Below the pieces are notes generated by a model. That model did not search any database. It was given only the letters and a program-made list of their open reading frames with translations, and had not been told where the DNA came from. Source: Fluctibacter corallii (GTDB taxonomy: Bacteria; Pseudomonadota; Gammaproteobacteria; Enterobacterales; Alteromonadaceae). Taken from it: a stretch of 64,000 bases of DNA. The stretch spans positions 279,662 to 343,661 of the forward strand of contig NZ_JAOWKX010000002.1 in the NCBI RefSeq assembly GCF_025751585.1, read 5' to 3'. Both the position numbers and the translations under genes were made by a program. Shown here in pieces: positions 8,364-16,592 of this stretch (the stretch's first letter is position 1; every line of letters begins with the position of its first letter).

Positions 8364-9257
8364 TTATTTGTGGTTATGAGACACTTTTTCGATATGATAT
8401 CCTCGTTGTTTCAGCAGAGTCAGCACGCTGTCTTCGCCCACCAAATGCGCGACACCTACCAGAATAAACTCGACATCATCATCATTGAACATCGCTTCGA
8501 TGTGTTTTATCCAGCGGTTATTTCGTGCAACAAGAAGTGATTCGTGAATCTCTGGAAATGCCGTTTTTACTGGCTCAACGGTCAGTTTATCTAAGGCGTG
8601 TTCATCTCCGCTGCGCCAGTGCCTTACTAGATTAGTGACCATGGTGGGGAGGGTATCGACTTCTTCCAAACTATAGCGAACCATTTGGTTAGGGTTGTCT
8701 TCACCTAGCGATGAGATAAAATTGAGTTGCTCTTGTGGTGACTCTAGCCATGAGAGACGCTTGTTGTCTTTTGCCCCTAATTCAAAAAAATATCCGTCTA
8801 CGCCTTGCGCTGTAAATCCCATTCGGTGTAATTCCAGTAACATAATCGTGGTGAACGCGTAGCTGGGCTTAAAAGGCAGTAATGGCTCAACGCGCATACC
8901 GCGTGAGGATAAATAGGTACGAAGTGCGTTCAACGTGTCCTTCGATAGTACTTGATCAAGGGTTTTGCCATTAGGATATTGAAAGGCTTGCATAGCGGCT
9001 TGTTGAAATTCAGGAGATTGAATGGCGGCCATGTCGGTTTCAAACACTAATTCGTCTACTTCTTTATAGACCGCGTGAAATGTATCAGGCAAAGGAAAAT
9101 CTGCCTCACTTAAAACGTGAACTGTTCCCCCAAAATAAACGTGTTCGTCGCCTTTAGTTGCTTTCCAAATCGGGTTTGCGAGGCTAGAAAAACTAACACA
9201 CAAGCTGATGAGTCCATAGGCTAAAAATCGATACTGCACATGATGTCTCCTTTGCAA
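8364..9257 (-). CDS. TraB/GumN family exported protein
   Basis: The 297-residue protein has a signal peptide (LAYGLISLCVSFSSLA) and the start of the TraB/GumN domain (IWKATKGDEHVYFGGTVHVL). It ends with the family's second GxxH-like segment, ILVGVAHLVGEDSVLTLLKQRGY. The two conserved histidine-containing elements, GTVH near residue 45 and GVAHL near 270, match the metal-dependent hydrolase/protease-like TIKI/TraB superfamily. A biochemical role in bacteria is not established. It has its own terminator and a separate upstream region, so it is probably a single-gene unit. Confidence 0.85.
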   Translation of the reverse strand: MQRRHHVQYRFLAYGLISLCVSFSSLANPIWKATKGDEHVYFGGTVHVLSEADFPLPDTFHAVYKEVDELVFETDMAAIQSPEFQQAAMQAFQYPNGKTLDQVLSKDTLNALRTYLSSRGMRVEPLLPFKPSYAFTTIMLLELHRMGFTAQGVDGYFFELGAKDNKRLSWLESPQEQLNFISSLGEDNPNQMVRYSLEEVDTLPTMVTNLVRHWRSGDEHALDKLTVEPVKTAFPEIHESLLVARNNRWIKHIEAMFNDDDVEFILVGVAHLVGEDSVLTLLKQRGYHIEKVSHNHK

Positions 9258-9608
9258 TTGAGGCGAGGAATGTAGCGACTTTGTCGGTATTGTTCAATGA
9301 ATATAGAAAGGAATACAATCCACAATGTAAAAAAATTGTATCTAATTGAGTAAACAACAGCGGTTTGCGCTAAATAATAAGAAGTTGGTTAAACGCTTTT
9401 ATTATAAAAACTCAATGTAAATAACTTGCGTTTGTATAGCGATTACCCAACTCTTTGATATCAAGGCAAATATTTCTCATTAAAAGCGCATATCTCAAGC
9501 GTAACAATAAAGCAACAAAATAACCTCAAGTAAATAACAGACGTTTCTTCCATTAACGTTCATAGGTTTAATGAAACCAAAGGGTTTCGTTGAACAGGAG
9601 AAACCACC
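9258..9608. other. intergenic stretch between TraB/GumN and DUF3718-like genes
   Basis: This AT-rich divergent intergenic region must hold promoters for both flanking genes. I see no gene. A small hairpin, GAAACC-aaag-GGTTTC at 9573-9588, lies just before the ribosome binding site (CAGGAG) of the following gene and might affect its translation. Confidence 0.45.
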
Positions 9609-9944
9609 ATGTTGTTAACTCGCAAACCACTTTACTTGATTACCTTTAGTGCTTTTTATATTACGTCAGTGAATGCGACTGAGGAGTTTCGTCACCGTGT
9701 TGTGTTTTCTGGTGATAAAGCGTTTGCCATATTTTGCCGAGCAGCTGTTAGTGATGATGTGCAGTTGTTGAAACAAGCCATCGCCAGAAAAGTAGGCGAT
9801 CTGGCTGTATCAAGAAAGCGCGTGCTCGCACGTGTTGTCAGTGAAAATGGCGTGAAATGTAATGGACAATCTCTCAAAGCCTTTTCAAAACAGCGACATG
9901 CACATGATGTGTATGCATATATTTCTAATCATCGTGTTCTTTGA
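9609..9944 (+). CDS. small exported DUF3718-like protein
   Basis: The 111-residue protein has a signal peptide ending near SVNA and two cysteines in the mature part (FCRAAV and VKCNGQ). The layout C-x-A-A-x-S-D/N-D, a helix, then V-x-CNGQ-x-x-x-x-F resembles DUF3718, a small-protein family common in Alteromonas and Shewanella. Its function is unknown; the two cysteines could form a disulfide in the periplasm. The ribosome binding site ACAGGAG lies 9 bp before the ATG. A short hairpin lies in the 5' leader. Confidence 0.65.
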   Translation: MLLTRKPLYLITFSAFYITSVNATEEFRHRVVFSGDKAFAIFCRAAVSDDVQLLKQAIARKVGDLAVSRKRVLARVVSENGVKCNGQSLKAFSKQRHAHDVYAYISNHRVL

Positions 9945-10090
9945 GTGACAAGTCTTGGTGCAGGGATGCACTCTCATAGCGCATTTATATGGCAAATCAA
10001 TGACGAATATATTTCAACTCATTGAATTTATTGAATATTTTAATTGGCATCGTATCTGCATTGAACTTTATGCGAAACAACGTTACCTGT

Positions 10091-10252
10091 TTCACAGTGG
10101 GTGTTGCTGTGAAAAATGAATACGAAGCATACTAACAATACCTGTATTCATTCGGTAGCGAGTTTTGGCGTGCTGATACGCAAGTAGGCACGTCGCTCAA
10201 AAAGCAAGTATCTGGCCGATCTCTCGTGTCCTGGGGGTCGGTCGGATTTTTT
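10091..10252 (+). ncRNA. four-hairpin structured element ending in a terminator (sRNA or leader)
   Basis: Four consecutive stems can be drawn by hand. The first is TTCACAG/CTGTGAA (10091-10113). The second is AATGAATAC/GTATTCATT (10115-10152). The third is AGCGA+CGTGC/GCACG+TCGCT with a one-sided bulge (10157-10197). The fourth is TCTGGCCGA/TCGGTCGGA with two G-U pairs (10211-10246), followed by TTTTTTC. The last is a credible intrinsic terminator. The element lies about 100 bp before the porin ATG. It could be a free small RNA, a porin leader or attenuator, or a long 3' end of the DUF3718-like gene. I recognise no known riboswitch consensus in it. Confidence 0.5.
10211..10252 (+). terminator. 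intrinsic terminator upstream of the porin gene
   Basis: A 9-bp stem, TCTGGCCGA with TCGGTCGGA, closes an 18-nt loop and is followed by TTTTTTC. It sits 97 bp before the porin start, so it either ends an upstream RNA or attenuates porin transcription. Confidence 0.65.
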
Positions 10253-10348
10253 CTTTAAAACGACAGTTAACTGCTATGTTTATAACACAGCTGCGCTTTT
10301 AAGCAGTGAAACTTCCTCATTCACTTAAGTACGCAATACGGTGAGAAC

Positions 10349-11542
10349 ATGGCTAAATTATCACTCTTGGCAACGTTGTCTGTCGTTGTCATGTCAGCGC
10401 CTTGCGCAGCAAATATATTGAATCACATTAAAACCACGAGTCAATTGGATGCAGACTTTCGACTACGTTTTGAATCGGTTGAACAAGACAATGTTTTAGA
10501 TGACGCTCAAGCGCTTACGTTTCGCTCGCGTATTGGCTTTACCGCATCAATGAGTGAGCACGTTTATGTGGGTGTTGAGATGGAAGACACGCGAATCGCG
10601 CTAGGCATTAGCGATTATTCAGTGGGGCCTACCGGCTTTAATCCTGGTCAATACTCCGTGATTGCCGATCCTGAACATACCGAGTTAGATCAAGGTTACA
10701 TTGGTTATAAAACACAGCGTGCGAATATCAAGTTAGGCAGGCAAGTGATTGCGCTGGATGATCATCGATTTGTGGGCCATGTTGGGTGGCGACAGGATAG
10801 ACAAACATTTGATGCCCTGAGAATAGACCTGAACTGGAGCAAAACCCTCTCATCCACGTATGCTTATATTTCGCAACGAAATCGCATATTTGCCGACGAT
10901 GCTGACCTAGACAGTAAAGACCATATACTCAATATCAGTGCCACATTACCTTCTGCAAAATTAACTGCTTTCGCATACCTCTTAGAGGTTGATTCACCTA
11001 TAGCAAACGGCTTAGATACTTATGGCGTCGGCTATCAGGCAAAACCCAAAGTGGGTGAGACTGTGTTAAATGTGAGCCTGATGTACGCAACCCAATCTAC
11101 TGAAGGCGCTATCAAGTATGACGCCAATTACTGGCACGCATCAGGTAGCGTGATGGTAGGAAACGTGCTAACTGGGATTCGCTACGAAGTCTTGGGCTCT
11201 GATGATGGGCAGTATGGTTTTTCAACGCCGCTGGCGACATTGCACAAATTTAATGGGTGGGCAGATCAGTTTTTGTCTACGCCAAACGCGGGTCTTGAGG
11301 ATGTATCTGTCTTTGCATCACAGAAAAGTAAATGGGGAAATTGGCGGCTCGCGTATCATCAGTATAAAACAGAGGATAACACCTCTATCGCTGATGATGA
11401 CTTAGGATCAGAATGGAATGCATCTTATCTTTACCGCATTAACACGCAGTTTAAGATGGGGATTAAAGGGGCGTTTTACAGTGGTGACAATTCACGTGTC
11501 GACACCAATAAATGGTGGGTTTGGTTAGAAGCTGGTCTTTAA
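10349..11542 (+). CDS. alginate-export-type outer-membrane porin
   Basis: The 397-residue protein has a signal peptide (LSLLATLSVVVMSAPCAA) and alternating amphipathic strands typical of a beta-barrel. It begins with a DFRLRFESVEQDN strand and ends with WWVWLEAGL, close to the aromatic C-terminal strand expected for outer-membrane proteins. Internal segments such as YIGYKTQRANIKLGRQVIALDDHRF match my memory of the alginate-export porin family (PF13372), widespread in Alteromonas. No alginate lyase or polysaccharide locus is nearby, so the substrate is unknown. A GGTGAGA ribosome binding site precedes the ATG. A structured non-coding element lies upstream. Confidence 0.75.
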   Translation: MAKLSLLATLSVVVMSAPCAANILNHIKTTSQLDADFRLRFESVEQDNVLDDAQALTFRSRIGFTASMSEHVYVGVEMEDTRIALGISDYSVGPTGFNPGQYSVIADPEHTELDQGYIGYKTQRANIKLGRQVIALDDHRFVGHVGWRQDRQTFDALRIDLNWSKTLSSTYAYISQRNRIFADDADLDSKDHILNISATLPSAKLTAFAYLLEVDSPIANGLDTYGVGYQAKPKVGETVLNVSLMYATQSTEGAIKYDANYWHASGSVMVGNVLTGIRYEVLGSDDGQYGFSTPLATLHKFNGWADQFLSTPNAGLEDVSVFASQKSKWGNWRLAYHQYKTEDNTSIADDDLGSEWNASYLYRINTQFKMGIKGAFYSGDNSRVDTNKWWVWLEAGL

Positions 11543-11605
11543 TCAGCGTATTAGGTAGCGTACTATGTAAGCGCAAATTTAATACCTCATAACATGGAGA
11601 GTACG

Positions 11606-11953
11606 ATGCATAACAAAATTAACTACGTAGAGTTTCCTGCACGTGATATGGATGCAACTAAAGCCTTTTTCGCGGCGGTATTTGGCTGGGGGTTTACTGA
11701 CTATGGAGAAGACTACGCAGCGATAAATGAAGCAGGATTAGACGGCGGATTTTACCGTGCAGATCACTGTGCCTCAGTAGCAAATGGCAGCGTATTGGTG
11801 GTTATCTATAGTGAGAACCTAGAAGATAGCCTCGAGCGGGTAAAAAAGCATGGTGGGGAAATTATTAAAGATATTTTTGCATTTCCGGGTGGAAGACGCT
11901 TTCACTTTAGCGAACCTAGCGGCAATGAATTTGCAATTTGGTCTGATGCATAA
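11606..11953 (+). CDS. VOC (glyoxalase/bleomycin-resistance fold) protein
   Basis: The 115-residue protein shows the VOC pattern of paired beta-alpha-beta-beta-beta units: INYVEFPARDMDATKAFFAAVFGW at the start and FPGGRRFHFSEPSGNEFAIW at the end. The family includes glyoxalases, dioxygenases and antibiotic-binding proteins; short single-module members like this one usually have no known substrate. The ATG at 11606 was preferred to 11594 because GGAG lies about 6 bp before it. It may be read through from the porin gene 60 bp upstream. Confidence 0.8.
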   Translation: MHNKINYVEFPARDMDATKAFFAAVFGWGFTDYGEDYAAINEAGLDGGFYRADHCASVANGSVLVVIYSENLEDSLERVKKHGGEIIKDIFAFPGGRRFHFSEPSGNEFAIWSDA

Positions 11954-11981
11954 AAATAAAAGCAAACACGCAGATAAAGTA

Positions 11982-12027
11982 AACGGGCTGTGCTTAAATG
12001 TAGCATGTCACATTCGCACAGACCGTT
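11982..12027. terminator. hairpin after the VOC gene
   Basis: AACGG-g-CTGTGC pairs with GCACAG-a-CCGTT across one mismatch, around a 22-nt loop, 28 bp past the VOC stop. No long U-tract follows, so termination is plausible but unproven. Confidence 0.4.
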
Positions 12028-12035
12028 TAACACAT

Positions 12036-12080
12036 GTTTACATCTCATGGTAATAGGGAGAGAGAGTGAGAGATGTAAAC
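12036..12080. terminator. hairpin at the end of the EF-hand cluster
   Basis: GTTTACATCTC and GAGATGTAAAC form a perfect 11-bp stem around a 23-nt loop, immediately after the stop of the last EF-hand gene (minus strand). It lies between convergent genes. There is no clear U-tract on either strand. Confidence 0.45.
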
Positions 12081-12287
12081 TTAGCCTGCTAACTCATCTT
12101 TTGTTAGAAAGCCATCTCCATTGACGTCAAGTTTGGCGAAATCGGCTGCCAATGTCGCATCATGTGCCGCTTCTTCTTTGCTAAGCTTGCCATCATTATT
12201 AGAATCTAATTCTGTTAAAATAGCTGGGTTCGCCAAGGCAAAAGCAGAAACAAAAGTAAGTAGGGTTGCAAGTGTAAATGTTTTCAT
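12081..12287 (-). CDS. tiny secreted two-EF-hand protein (cluster member 4)
   Basis: The 68-residue precursor has a signal peptide (about 19 residues, ending ALA) and a mature part of about 49 residues holding two canonical 12-residue EF-hand loops, DSNNDGKLSKEE and DVNGDGFLTKDE. Both have D1-x-N3-x-D5-G6 and E12, so they should bind calcium. There is no other domain. GGAGAA precedes the ATG. It is the last of four tandem paralogues on this strand. Confidence 0.85.
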   Translation of the reverse strand: MKTFTLATLLTFVSAFALANPAILTELDSNNDGKLSKEEAAHDATLAADFAKLDVNGDGFLTKDELAG

Positions 12288-12325
12288 AGTCGTTCTCCGA
12301 AATGGGTATTGAGTAAATTAAAAAA

Positions 12326-12529
12326 TTAGCCGTTTTTCAGTTCATCTTTGGTGATAAATCCGTCACCATTGGTGTCTAGGTCTGCGAATTGTTCCTTCAA
12401 CATTGGGTGAGTAGAGGCCTCTTCCTTGCTGATTTTTCCATCTTGGTCAGCATCAATGTTTGATAAGTCAACTGCTGATGCTGCGAATGAAACTAAAGCG
12501 ATAAGTGCAATAAGCGCTGTATTTTTCAT
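12326..12529 (-). CDS. tiny secreted two-EF-hand protein (cluster member 3)
   Basis: The 67-residue precursor has a signal peptide (ALIALIALVSFAASA) and EF-hand loops DADQDGKISKEE and DTNGDGFITKDE, both with full calcium ligands. The start at 12529 was chosen over 12541 because GGAGAA lies about 5 bp upstream and the shorter form gives a normal signal peptide. It has a 38-bp gap to the next paralogue. Confidence 0.85.
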   Translation of the reverse strand: MKNTALIALIALVSFAASAVDLSNIDADQDGKISKEEASTHPMLKEQFADLDTNGDGFITKDELKNG

Positions 12530-12586
12530 TTGATTCTCCATAACGCTCTTGGCGTTGTTGGTGGATGATTGATGTTATTGTTGTCT

Positions 12587-12793
12587 TTAACCTGCCAGTT
12601 CAACACGAGACAGATACCCATCTCTATTTTTATCCAACTCGCTAAAGTTCTTCTTTAGCTCAGTATCTTTTGCTGCTTCCAACTTGCTGATCTTTCCGTC
12701 ATTGTTCACATCAATTTGCGCAAGTGTGACCATGTCAGCAAAGGCTGAATAGGACGCGATGAAAAGTAAGATACCGGTTGAAATGTTTTTCAT
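12587..12793 (-). CDS. tiny secreted two-EF-hand protein (cluster member 2)
   Basis: The 68-residue precursor has a signal peptide ending SAFA and EF-hand loops DVNNDGKISKLE and DKNRDGYLSRVE. The start at 12793 is preceded by CAGGAGAG at normal spacing; the open frame extends 22 codons upstream, but that part lacks a signal-like sequence. The second loop is slightly less conserved than in the other copies. Confidence 0.83.
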   Translation of the reverse strand: MKNISTGILLFIASYSAFADMVTLAQIDVNNDGKISKLEAAKDTELKKNFSELDKNRDGYLSRVELAG

Positions 12794-12848
12794 ACTGACT
12801 CTCCTGAAAACATTTGATGAAATTATTGAAAACTGGCGAATACGGTGG

Positions 12849-13055
12849 CTACTGGTCAAGTTCGTCTTTGGTTAAGTAGCCATCTTCATTCTTGTCTAGT
12901 TCGGCAAACATAGATGACAGTGTTGGATCATCTGCGGCTTCTTGTTTGCTAATTTTGCCGTCTTTGTCAGTATCGAGTACGGTAAGCTTTACGGGATCGG
13001 CAATAGCAACCATTGAAAAAACACTGATTAGGGTAAGAAGCGATAATTTTTTCAT
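12849..13055 (-). CDS. tiny secreted two-EF-hand protein (cluster member 1)
   Basis: The 68-residue precursor has a signal peptide (KLSLLTLISVFSMVAIA) and EF-hand loops DTDKDGKISKQE and DKNEDGYLTKDE. The start at 13055 is preceded by TGGAAGGAAATC. It is the promoter-proximal gene of the four, so any cluster promoter should lie in 13056-13200. Confidence 0.85.
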   Translation of the reverse strand: MKKLSLLTLISVFSMVAIADPVKLTVLDTDKDGKISKQEAADDPTLSSMFAELDKNEDGYLTKDELDQ

Positions 13056-13434
13056 GTCGATTTCCTTCCAGTTAATCAAATATTGACTTGATTTATCTTT
13101 TACTGCTTCACGAGAACATGACTGATGCTTCTCGCTTACTAGACCTATTACAGAAGTCGTGCCAAAGTTTAAAAGGTTATATAAAACAATTATTTACAAA
13201 TGTTTTAAGTCTGGAGTTGGGTAAATCAATGAAAATCTCCCTAAAAAGTGTAGGTTTTTGCAGACGCAATCACTGCGCAACGAAAAAATAGTATGTATTT
13301 CTGAGGGTTAAGGTGTCTGTTTGTTAACATTTGGGTAAATATATCTCTCTAAATGTTCAATTTAGGCGTCTGTCGAATGAATTGAGTGATTTGGCGGGTC
13401 ATATAAAGACTTTGTGAGATTTGCATGCTAGAGT
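13056..13434. other. divergent intergenic region, EF-hand cluster / moa operon
   Basis: No gene is supported here. The region is AT-rich and must contain the minus-strand promoter for the EF-hand cluster and the plus-strand promoter for the moa operon. I could not assign hexamers with confidence. Confidence 0.4.
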
Positions 13435-13575
13435 CAGTGAATCGCTCCGAGCCATCTTGCCTACGTTTTTGTATAAAAAATAAGGGATTGTGGCCAGCGC
13501 ATAGGTGTTTATGCGCGAGGGTTGGATCAGAAATGCGCCAGCCTCCCGAAAGCCAATGTCGGCTTTAATTTGGAA
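13435..13575 (+). promoter_or_regulatory. probable Moco (molybdenum cofactor) riboswitch
   Basis: The moaA leader contains CGCTCCGAGCCAT (13443-13455), CCTACG just after, a perfect 7-bp hairpin GCGCATA/TATGCGC (13497-13516), and GCCTCCCGAAAGCC with a GAAA tetraloop (13541-13554). These elements and their order match my memory of the Moco RNA motif found before moaA in many proteobacteria, which senses the cofactor and represses the operon. The moaA GTG start lies about 15 bp downstream. Two in-frame ATGs at 13505 and 13511 fall inside the aptamer and are unlikely starts. Confidence 0.72.
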
Positions 13576-13588
13576 AGGTGTTGAATAC

Positions 13589-14557
13589 GTGCTAACAGAT
13601 AAATTTGGCAGGCAATTTCATTATTTGCGATTGTCTGTAACCGACGTGTGTAACTTTCGTTGCACCTATTGCTTGCCTGATGGCTATGACCCGCAGCAAA
13701 CCCGAGGCTTTCTTTCATTAGACGAAATACGTCGAGTGGTTAATGGGTTTGCCGCGTTAGGTACAAGCAAAATTCGAATTACAGGCGGCGAGCCGTCTTT
13801 ACGAAAAGATTTACCAGACATCATTGCCGCATGTGTACAAACCCAGGGTGTGAACAATGTTGCATTGACCACCAACGGCTTTCGGCTGGATGAACAGGTG
13901 CAAGATTGGTATGACGCCGGGTTAACGCAGCTGAATGTGAGTATTGATAACCTTGACCCTCGTCAGTTTCACAGCATTACTGGACACAATAAACTCGAGA
14001 CAATCCTTTCTGGCATCGATAAGGCGTTAACGTTGGGTTTGCCTGTAAAGGTCAATGCTGTGTTACTTAAATCGCTGACAGATTCTGGTGTGTCTGCATT
14101 CATGGAATGGGTGAAGCACACGCCAGTTAGCTTACGCTTTATTGAATTAATGGAAACAGGGGATAACCCGCGTTTCTTTGAAGACGAGCATGTATCTGGA
14201 CAGCGAATTCAATCTAAGCTACTTCGTGAGGGTTGGGTCTCTGTTGATAGGCAATTTGATAGCGGCCCCGCACTGGAGTATCGTCACGCAAACTACCGTG
14301 GGCGTATCGGGCTTATCATGCCATACAGTAAAGATTTCTGTGCTACGTGCAATCGCTTACGTGTGTCGTCTACCGGTAAACTCCACTTATGCTTATTTGC
14401 CGATGAGGGCTTAGATATTCGCGATGCGATAAATCATTCTGATCCCATTGTATTGCAGCAACGTCTCATATCATTATTGACTCAAAAAGAGCAAAAACAT
14501 TGGCTGGATGAGCGTAAAACCGGTGCAACTAAACACTTGGCCATGTTGGGCGGGTAA
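13589..14557 (+). CDS. moaA: GTP 3',8-cyclase (radical SAM)
   Basis: MoaA converts GTP to 3',8-cyclo-GTP in the first step of Moco synthesis. The 322-residue protein shows the radical-SAM motif CNFRCTYC near residue 20, the SAM-binding GGEP, and the second iron-sulfur cluster cysteines in FCATCNRLR and LHLCLF. It ends with the functionally important Gly-Gly (MLGG). The GTG at 13589 was chosen because it gives the conserved N-terminus (LTDKFGRQFHYLRLSVTD) and GGAAAGG lies upstream; the longer open frame would translate the riboswitch. It is the first gene of the moa operon. Confidence 0.95.
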   Translation: MLTDKFGRQFHYLRLSVTDVCNFRCTYCLPDGYDPQQTRGFLSLDEIRRVVNGFAALGTSKIRITGGEPSLRKDLPDIIAACVQTQGVNNVALTTNGFRLDEQVQDWYDAGLTQLNVSIDNLDPRQFHSITGHNKLETILSGIDKALTLGLPVKVNAVLLKSLTDSGVSAFMEWVKHTPVSLRFIELMETGDNPRFFEDEHVSGQRIQSKLLREGWVSVDRQFDSGPALEYRHANYRGRIGLIMPYSKDFCATCNRLRVSSTGKLHLCLFADEGLDIRDAINHSDPIVLQQRLISLLTQKEQKHWLDERKTGATKHLAMLGG

Positions 14558-14647
14558 ATTAAGGCATACATAGAGAAACACGAGATGATGAAAGGTGTTA
14601 ATACGCGTCATCCGATATTCGCACTATAAAATATTCAGGTAGAAATT

Positions 14648-15157
14648 ATGATCCCATTAAACATCGCGGTCGTGACAGTATCAGACACGCGCAATATAGA
14701 TACTGACACATCAGGTGCGTACTTGGCGGATGCTATCGCATCGGCCGGCCATACACTCGCTGCGCGAGATATTGTAAAAGACGACAAATACCAACTGCGT
14801 AAAGTCGTGTCTAACCATATCGCGAATAATGATATTCATAGCGTTATTCTTACTGGCGGCACAGGGTTCACCGAACGAGATTCAACGCCAGAGGCGATTT
14901 CTGTCTTATTTGATAAAGCCATAGAGGGTTTCGGGGAGTTATTCAGACACATTTCATACGAAGAAATTGGCACCTCAACTGTGCAATCTCGTGCGTTGGC
15001 TGGAATGGCAAATAAAACGGCGATATTTTGTTTGCCCGGCTCAACAGGCGCATGCAAAACAGCGTGGGAAGGGATTTTAAAGTCTCAATTAGACAGTACC
15101 CATAAACCCTGTAATTTCGTTACACATTTCAGTGTTACCGACGTGAAGGAAAAGTAA
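14648..15157 (+). CDS. moaB: molybdopterin adenylyltransferase-type protein MoaB
   Basis: The 169-residue protein has the MoaB/MogA fold motifs: VTVSDTR near residue 9, [15 protein letters not shown] near 75-90, and the C-terminal [12 protein letters not shown]. Members adenylylate molybdopterin before molybdate insertion, or are paralogues whose role is less clear, as in E. coli MoaB. No separate mogA is in the window, so this gene may supply the adenylyltransferase activity. Its stop overlaps the moaC start by one base. Confidence 0.9.
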   Translation: MIPLNIAVVTVSDTRNIDTDTSGAYLADAIASAGHTLAARDIVKDDKYQLRKVVSNHIANNDIHSVILTGGTGFTERDSTPEAISVLFDKAIEGFGELFRHISYEEIGTSTVQSRALAGMANKTAIFCLPGSTGACKTAWEGILKSQLDSTHKPCNFVTHFSVTDVKEK

Positions 15158-15660
15158 TGAGTACGTCATATTCACTTACCCATGTTAATGCCAATGGAGA
15201 GGCGAATATGGTGGATGTGTCTGATAAAGCCGTGACCCACCGCGTCGCGATAGCGTCAGGTCAGGTTCTGATGCAACCCTCAACGTTGAAAATGATTAAA
15301 GACAACAGCCACAAAAAAGGTGATGTACTGGCGATAGCTCGCATTGCGGGAATTCAGGCGGCTAAAAAGTGTGGAGATTTGATTCCTCTATGTCATCCGC
15401 TAATGCTAACTAAGGTACAAATCGATTTTGAATTTGCATCAGATAGTTCAGGCTTAATCATTCATGGGTTGTGTAAACTGGATGGCAAAACAGGCGTTGA
15501 AATGGAGGCGCTAACAGCCGTATCTGTGGCCTGTTTGACCATATTTGATATGTGTAAAGCGGTCGACCCTGGCATGATCATTTCTAACATTCACGTGCGA
15601 GAGAAGCAGGGCGGTAAAACCGGTCATTGGCAAAGAGAAACCAACGATAGGCAAGGGTAG
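15157..15660 (+). CDS. moaC: cyclic pyranopterin monophosphate synthase
   Basis: MoaC converts 3',8-cyclo-GTP to cyclic pyranopterin monophosphate, acting right after MoaA. The 167-residue protein contains the conserved [14 protein letters not shown] near residue 18, [12 protein letters not shown] near 77, and [17 protein letters not shown], with the catalytic Lys region KAVDPGM. Its length is normal. It overlaps moaB by one base (TAATG) and moaD follows after 1 bp, so translation is coupled. Confidence 0.95.
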   Translation: MSTSYSLTHVNANGEANMVDVSDKAVTHRVAIASGQVLMQPSTLKMIKDNSHKKGDVLAIARIAGIQAAKKCGDLIPLCHPLMLTKVQIDFEFASDSSGLIIHGLCKLDGKTGVEMEALTAVSVACLTIFDMCKAVDPGMIISNIHVREKQGGKTGHWQRETNDRQG

Positions 15661-15661
15661 T

Positions 15662-15907
15662 ATGGTGAAAGTTGTTTTTTTTGGACAAACACGAGAGGTG
15701 CTCAACACACCATCAATCTTGTTTGAAGAGCCAGCGTCAAATGTGGCAGAGCTGCGTGCTAAGTTGCAGTTACGAGGCGATGTTTGGGCAGAGCAGCTCC
15801 AATCGGGAAAAACATTGGTAGCGGTTAATCAAACAATGGCTAGCGATGATTGTGCGATTTCAGCAAATGATGAAGTGGCGTTTTTTCCGCCCGTAACAGG
15901 TGGGTAG
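15662..15907 (+). CDS. moaD: molybdopterin synthase small subunit
   Basis: This 81-residue ubiquitin-fold sulfur carrier ends in the required Gly-Gly (FFPPVTGG), whose terminal carboxylate is thiolated and donates sulfur to the pterin. The preceding segment NDEVAFFPPV is family-typical. The start is 1 bp after the moaC stop. The partner moaE begins at once downstream. Confidence 0.93.
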   Translation: MVKVVFFGQTREVLNTPSILFEEPASNVAELRAKLQLRGDVWAEQLQSGKTLVAVNQTMASDDCAISANDEVAFFPPVTGG

Positions 15908-15908
15908 C

Positions 15909-16355
15909 GTGGTTTCGGTTCAATCAACGCCCATAGATGTGAATGCGGCGTATTCTTCACTCACAGAAAATACCGATGCTGATGGCGCTGCCGTCTTTTT
16001 TGTTGGCAAAGTACGAGACAACAATGTAGACGCTACCGTGTATCAGCTCACGTTAGAGCATTACCCCGGCATGACAGAGCGCGTTATTGAAGAGATTATT
16101 TCAGCCGCACGCGCGCGCTGGTCTCTCAATCGCATCTCGGTAATCCACCGTGTAGGGCCAATTCAGGTCGGGGAAGAAATCGTCTTCGTGGGAGTCACAT
16201 CCACTCACCGACACAATGCGTTTAACGCAGCCGAGTTTATTATGGATAAACTAAAAACTCAGGCACCGTTTTGGAAAAAAGAGCGTTCTGAACAAGGCGA
16301 AAAGTGGATTGAAGCAAGAGAGTCAGACACACTGGCGGCAGATAAATGGTCGTGA
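15909..16355 (+). CDS. moaE: molybdopterin synthase catalytic subunit
   Basis: With MoaD, MoaE inserts two sulfurs into cyclic pyranopterin monophosphate. The 148-residue protein shows GAAVFFVGKVRDNN near residue 24, LTLEHYPGMTE, the IHRVGPIQVGE segment and FWKKE with the catalytic lysine near the C-terminus. I chose the GTG at 15909 because AGGTGGG lies just upstream. A GTG at 15900 would overlap moaD and add three residues, with no ribosome binding site. It ends the moaA-E operon. Confidence 0.93.
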   Translation: MVSVQSTPIDVNAAYSSLTENTDADGAAVFFVGKVRDNNVDATVYQLTLEHYPGMTERVIEEIISAARARWSLNRISVIHRVGPIQVGEEIVFVGVTSTHRHNAFNAAEFIMDKLKTQAPFWKKERSEQGEKWIEARESDTLAADKWS

Positions 16356-16592
16356 TGATTTTTGGGTGAGTAGGTGTGAACAAGCGAGAGCAATCAGCGC
16401 TGTTTAAATCTGGCCAATACAATGGCAGTGGCGAATATTCTTTAAGCGGAAGTTCGAACATGCGAGAAAATCGACTTTTTAACACTTTTAATTTTTAATA
16501 TTAGATTATTATTACTCCTTGAGTTGACTACGGGTTCATCCTTTACGCTGGCTTCTGAATACGATTTTAAACTTAACTAAATCAGAGGCCAC

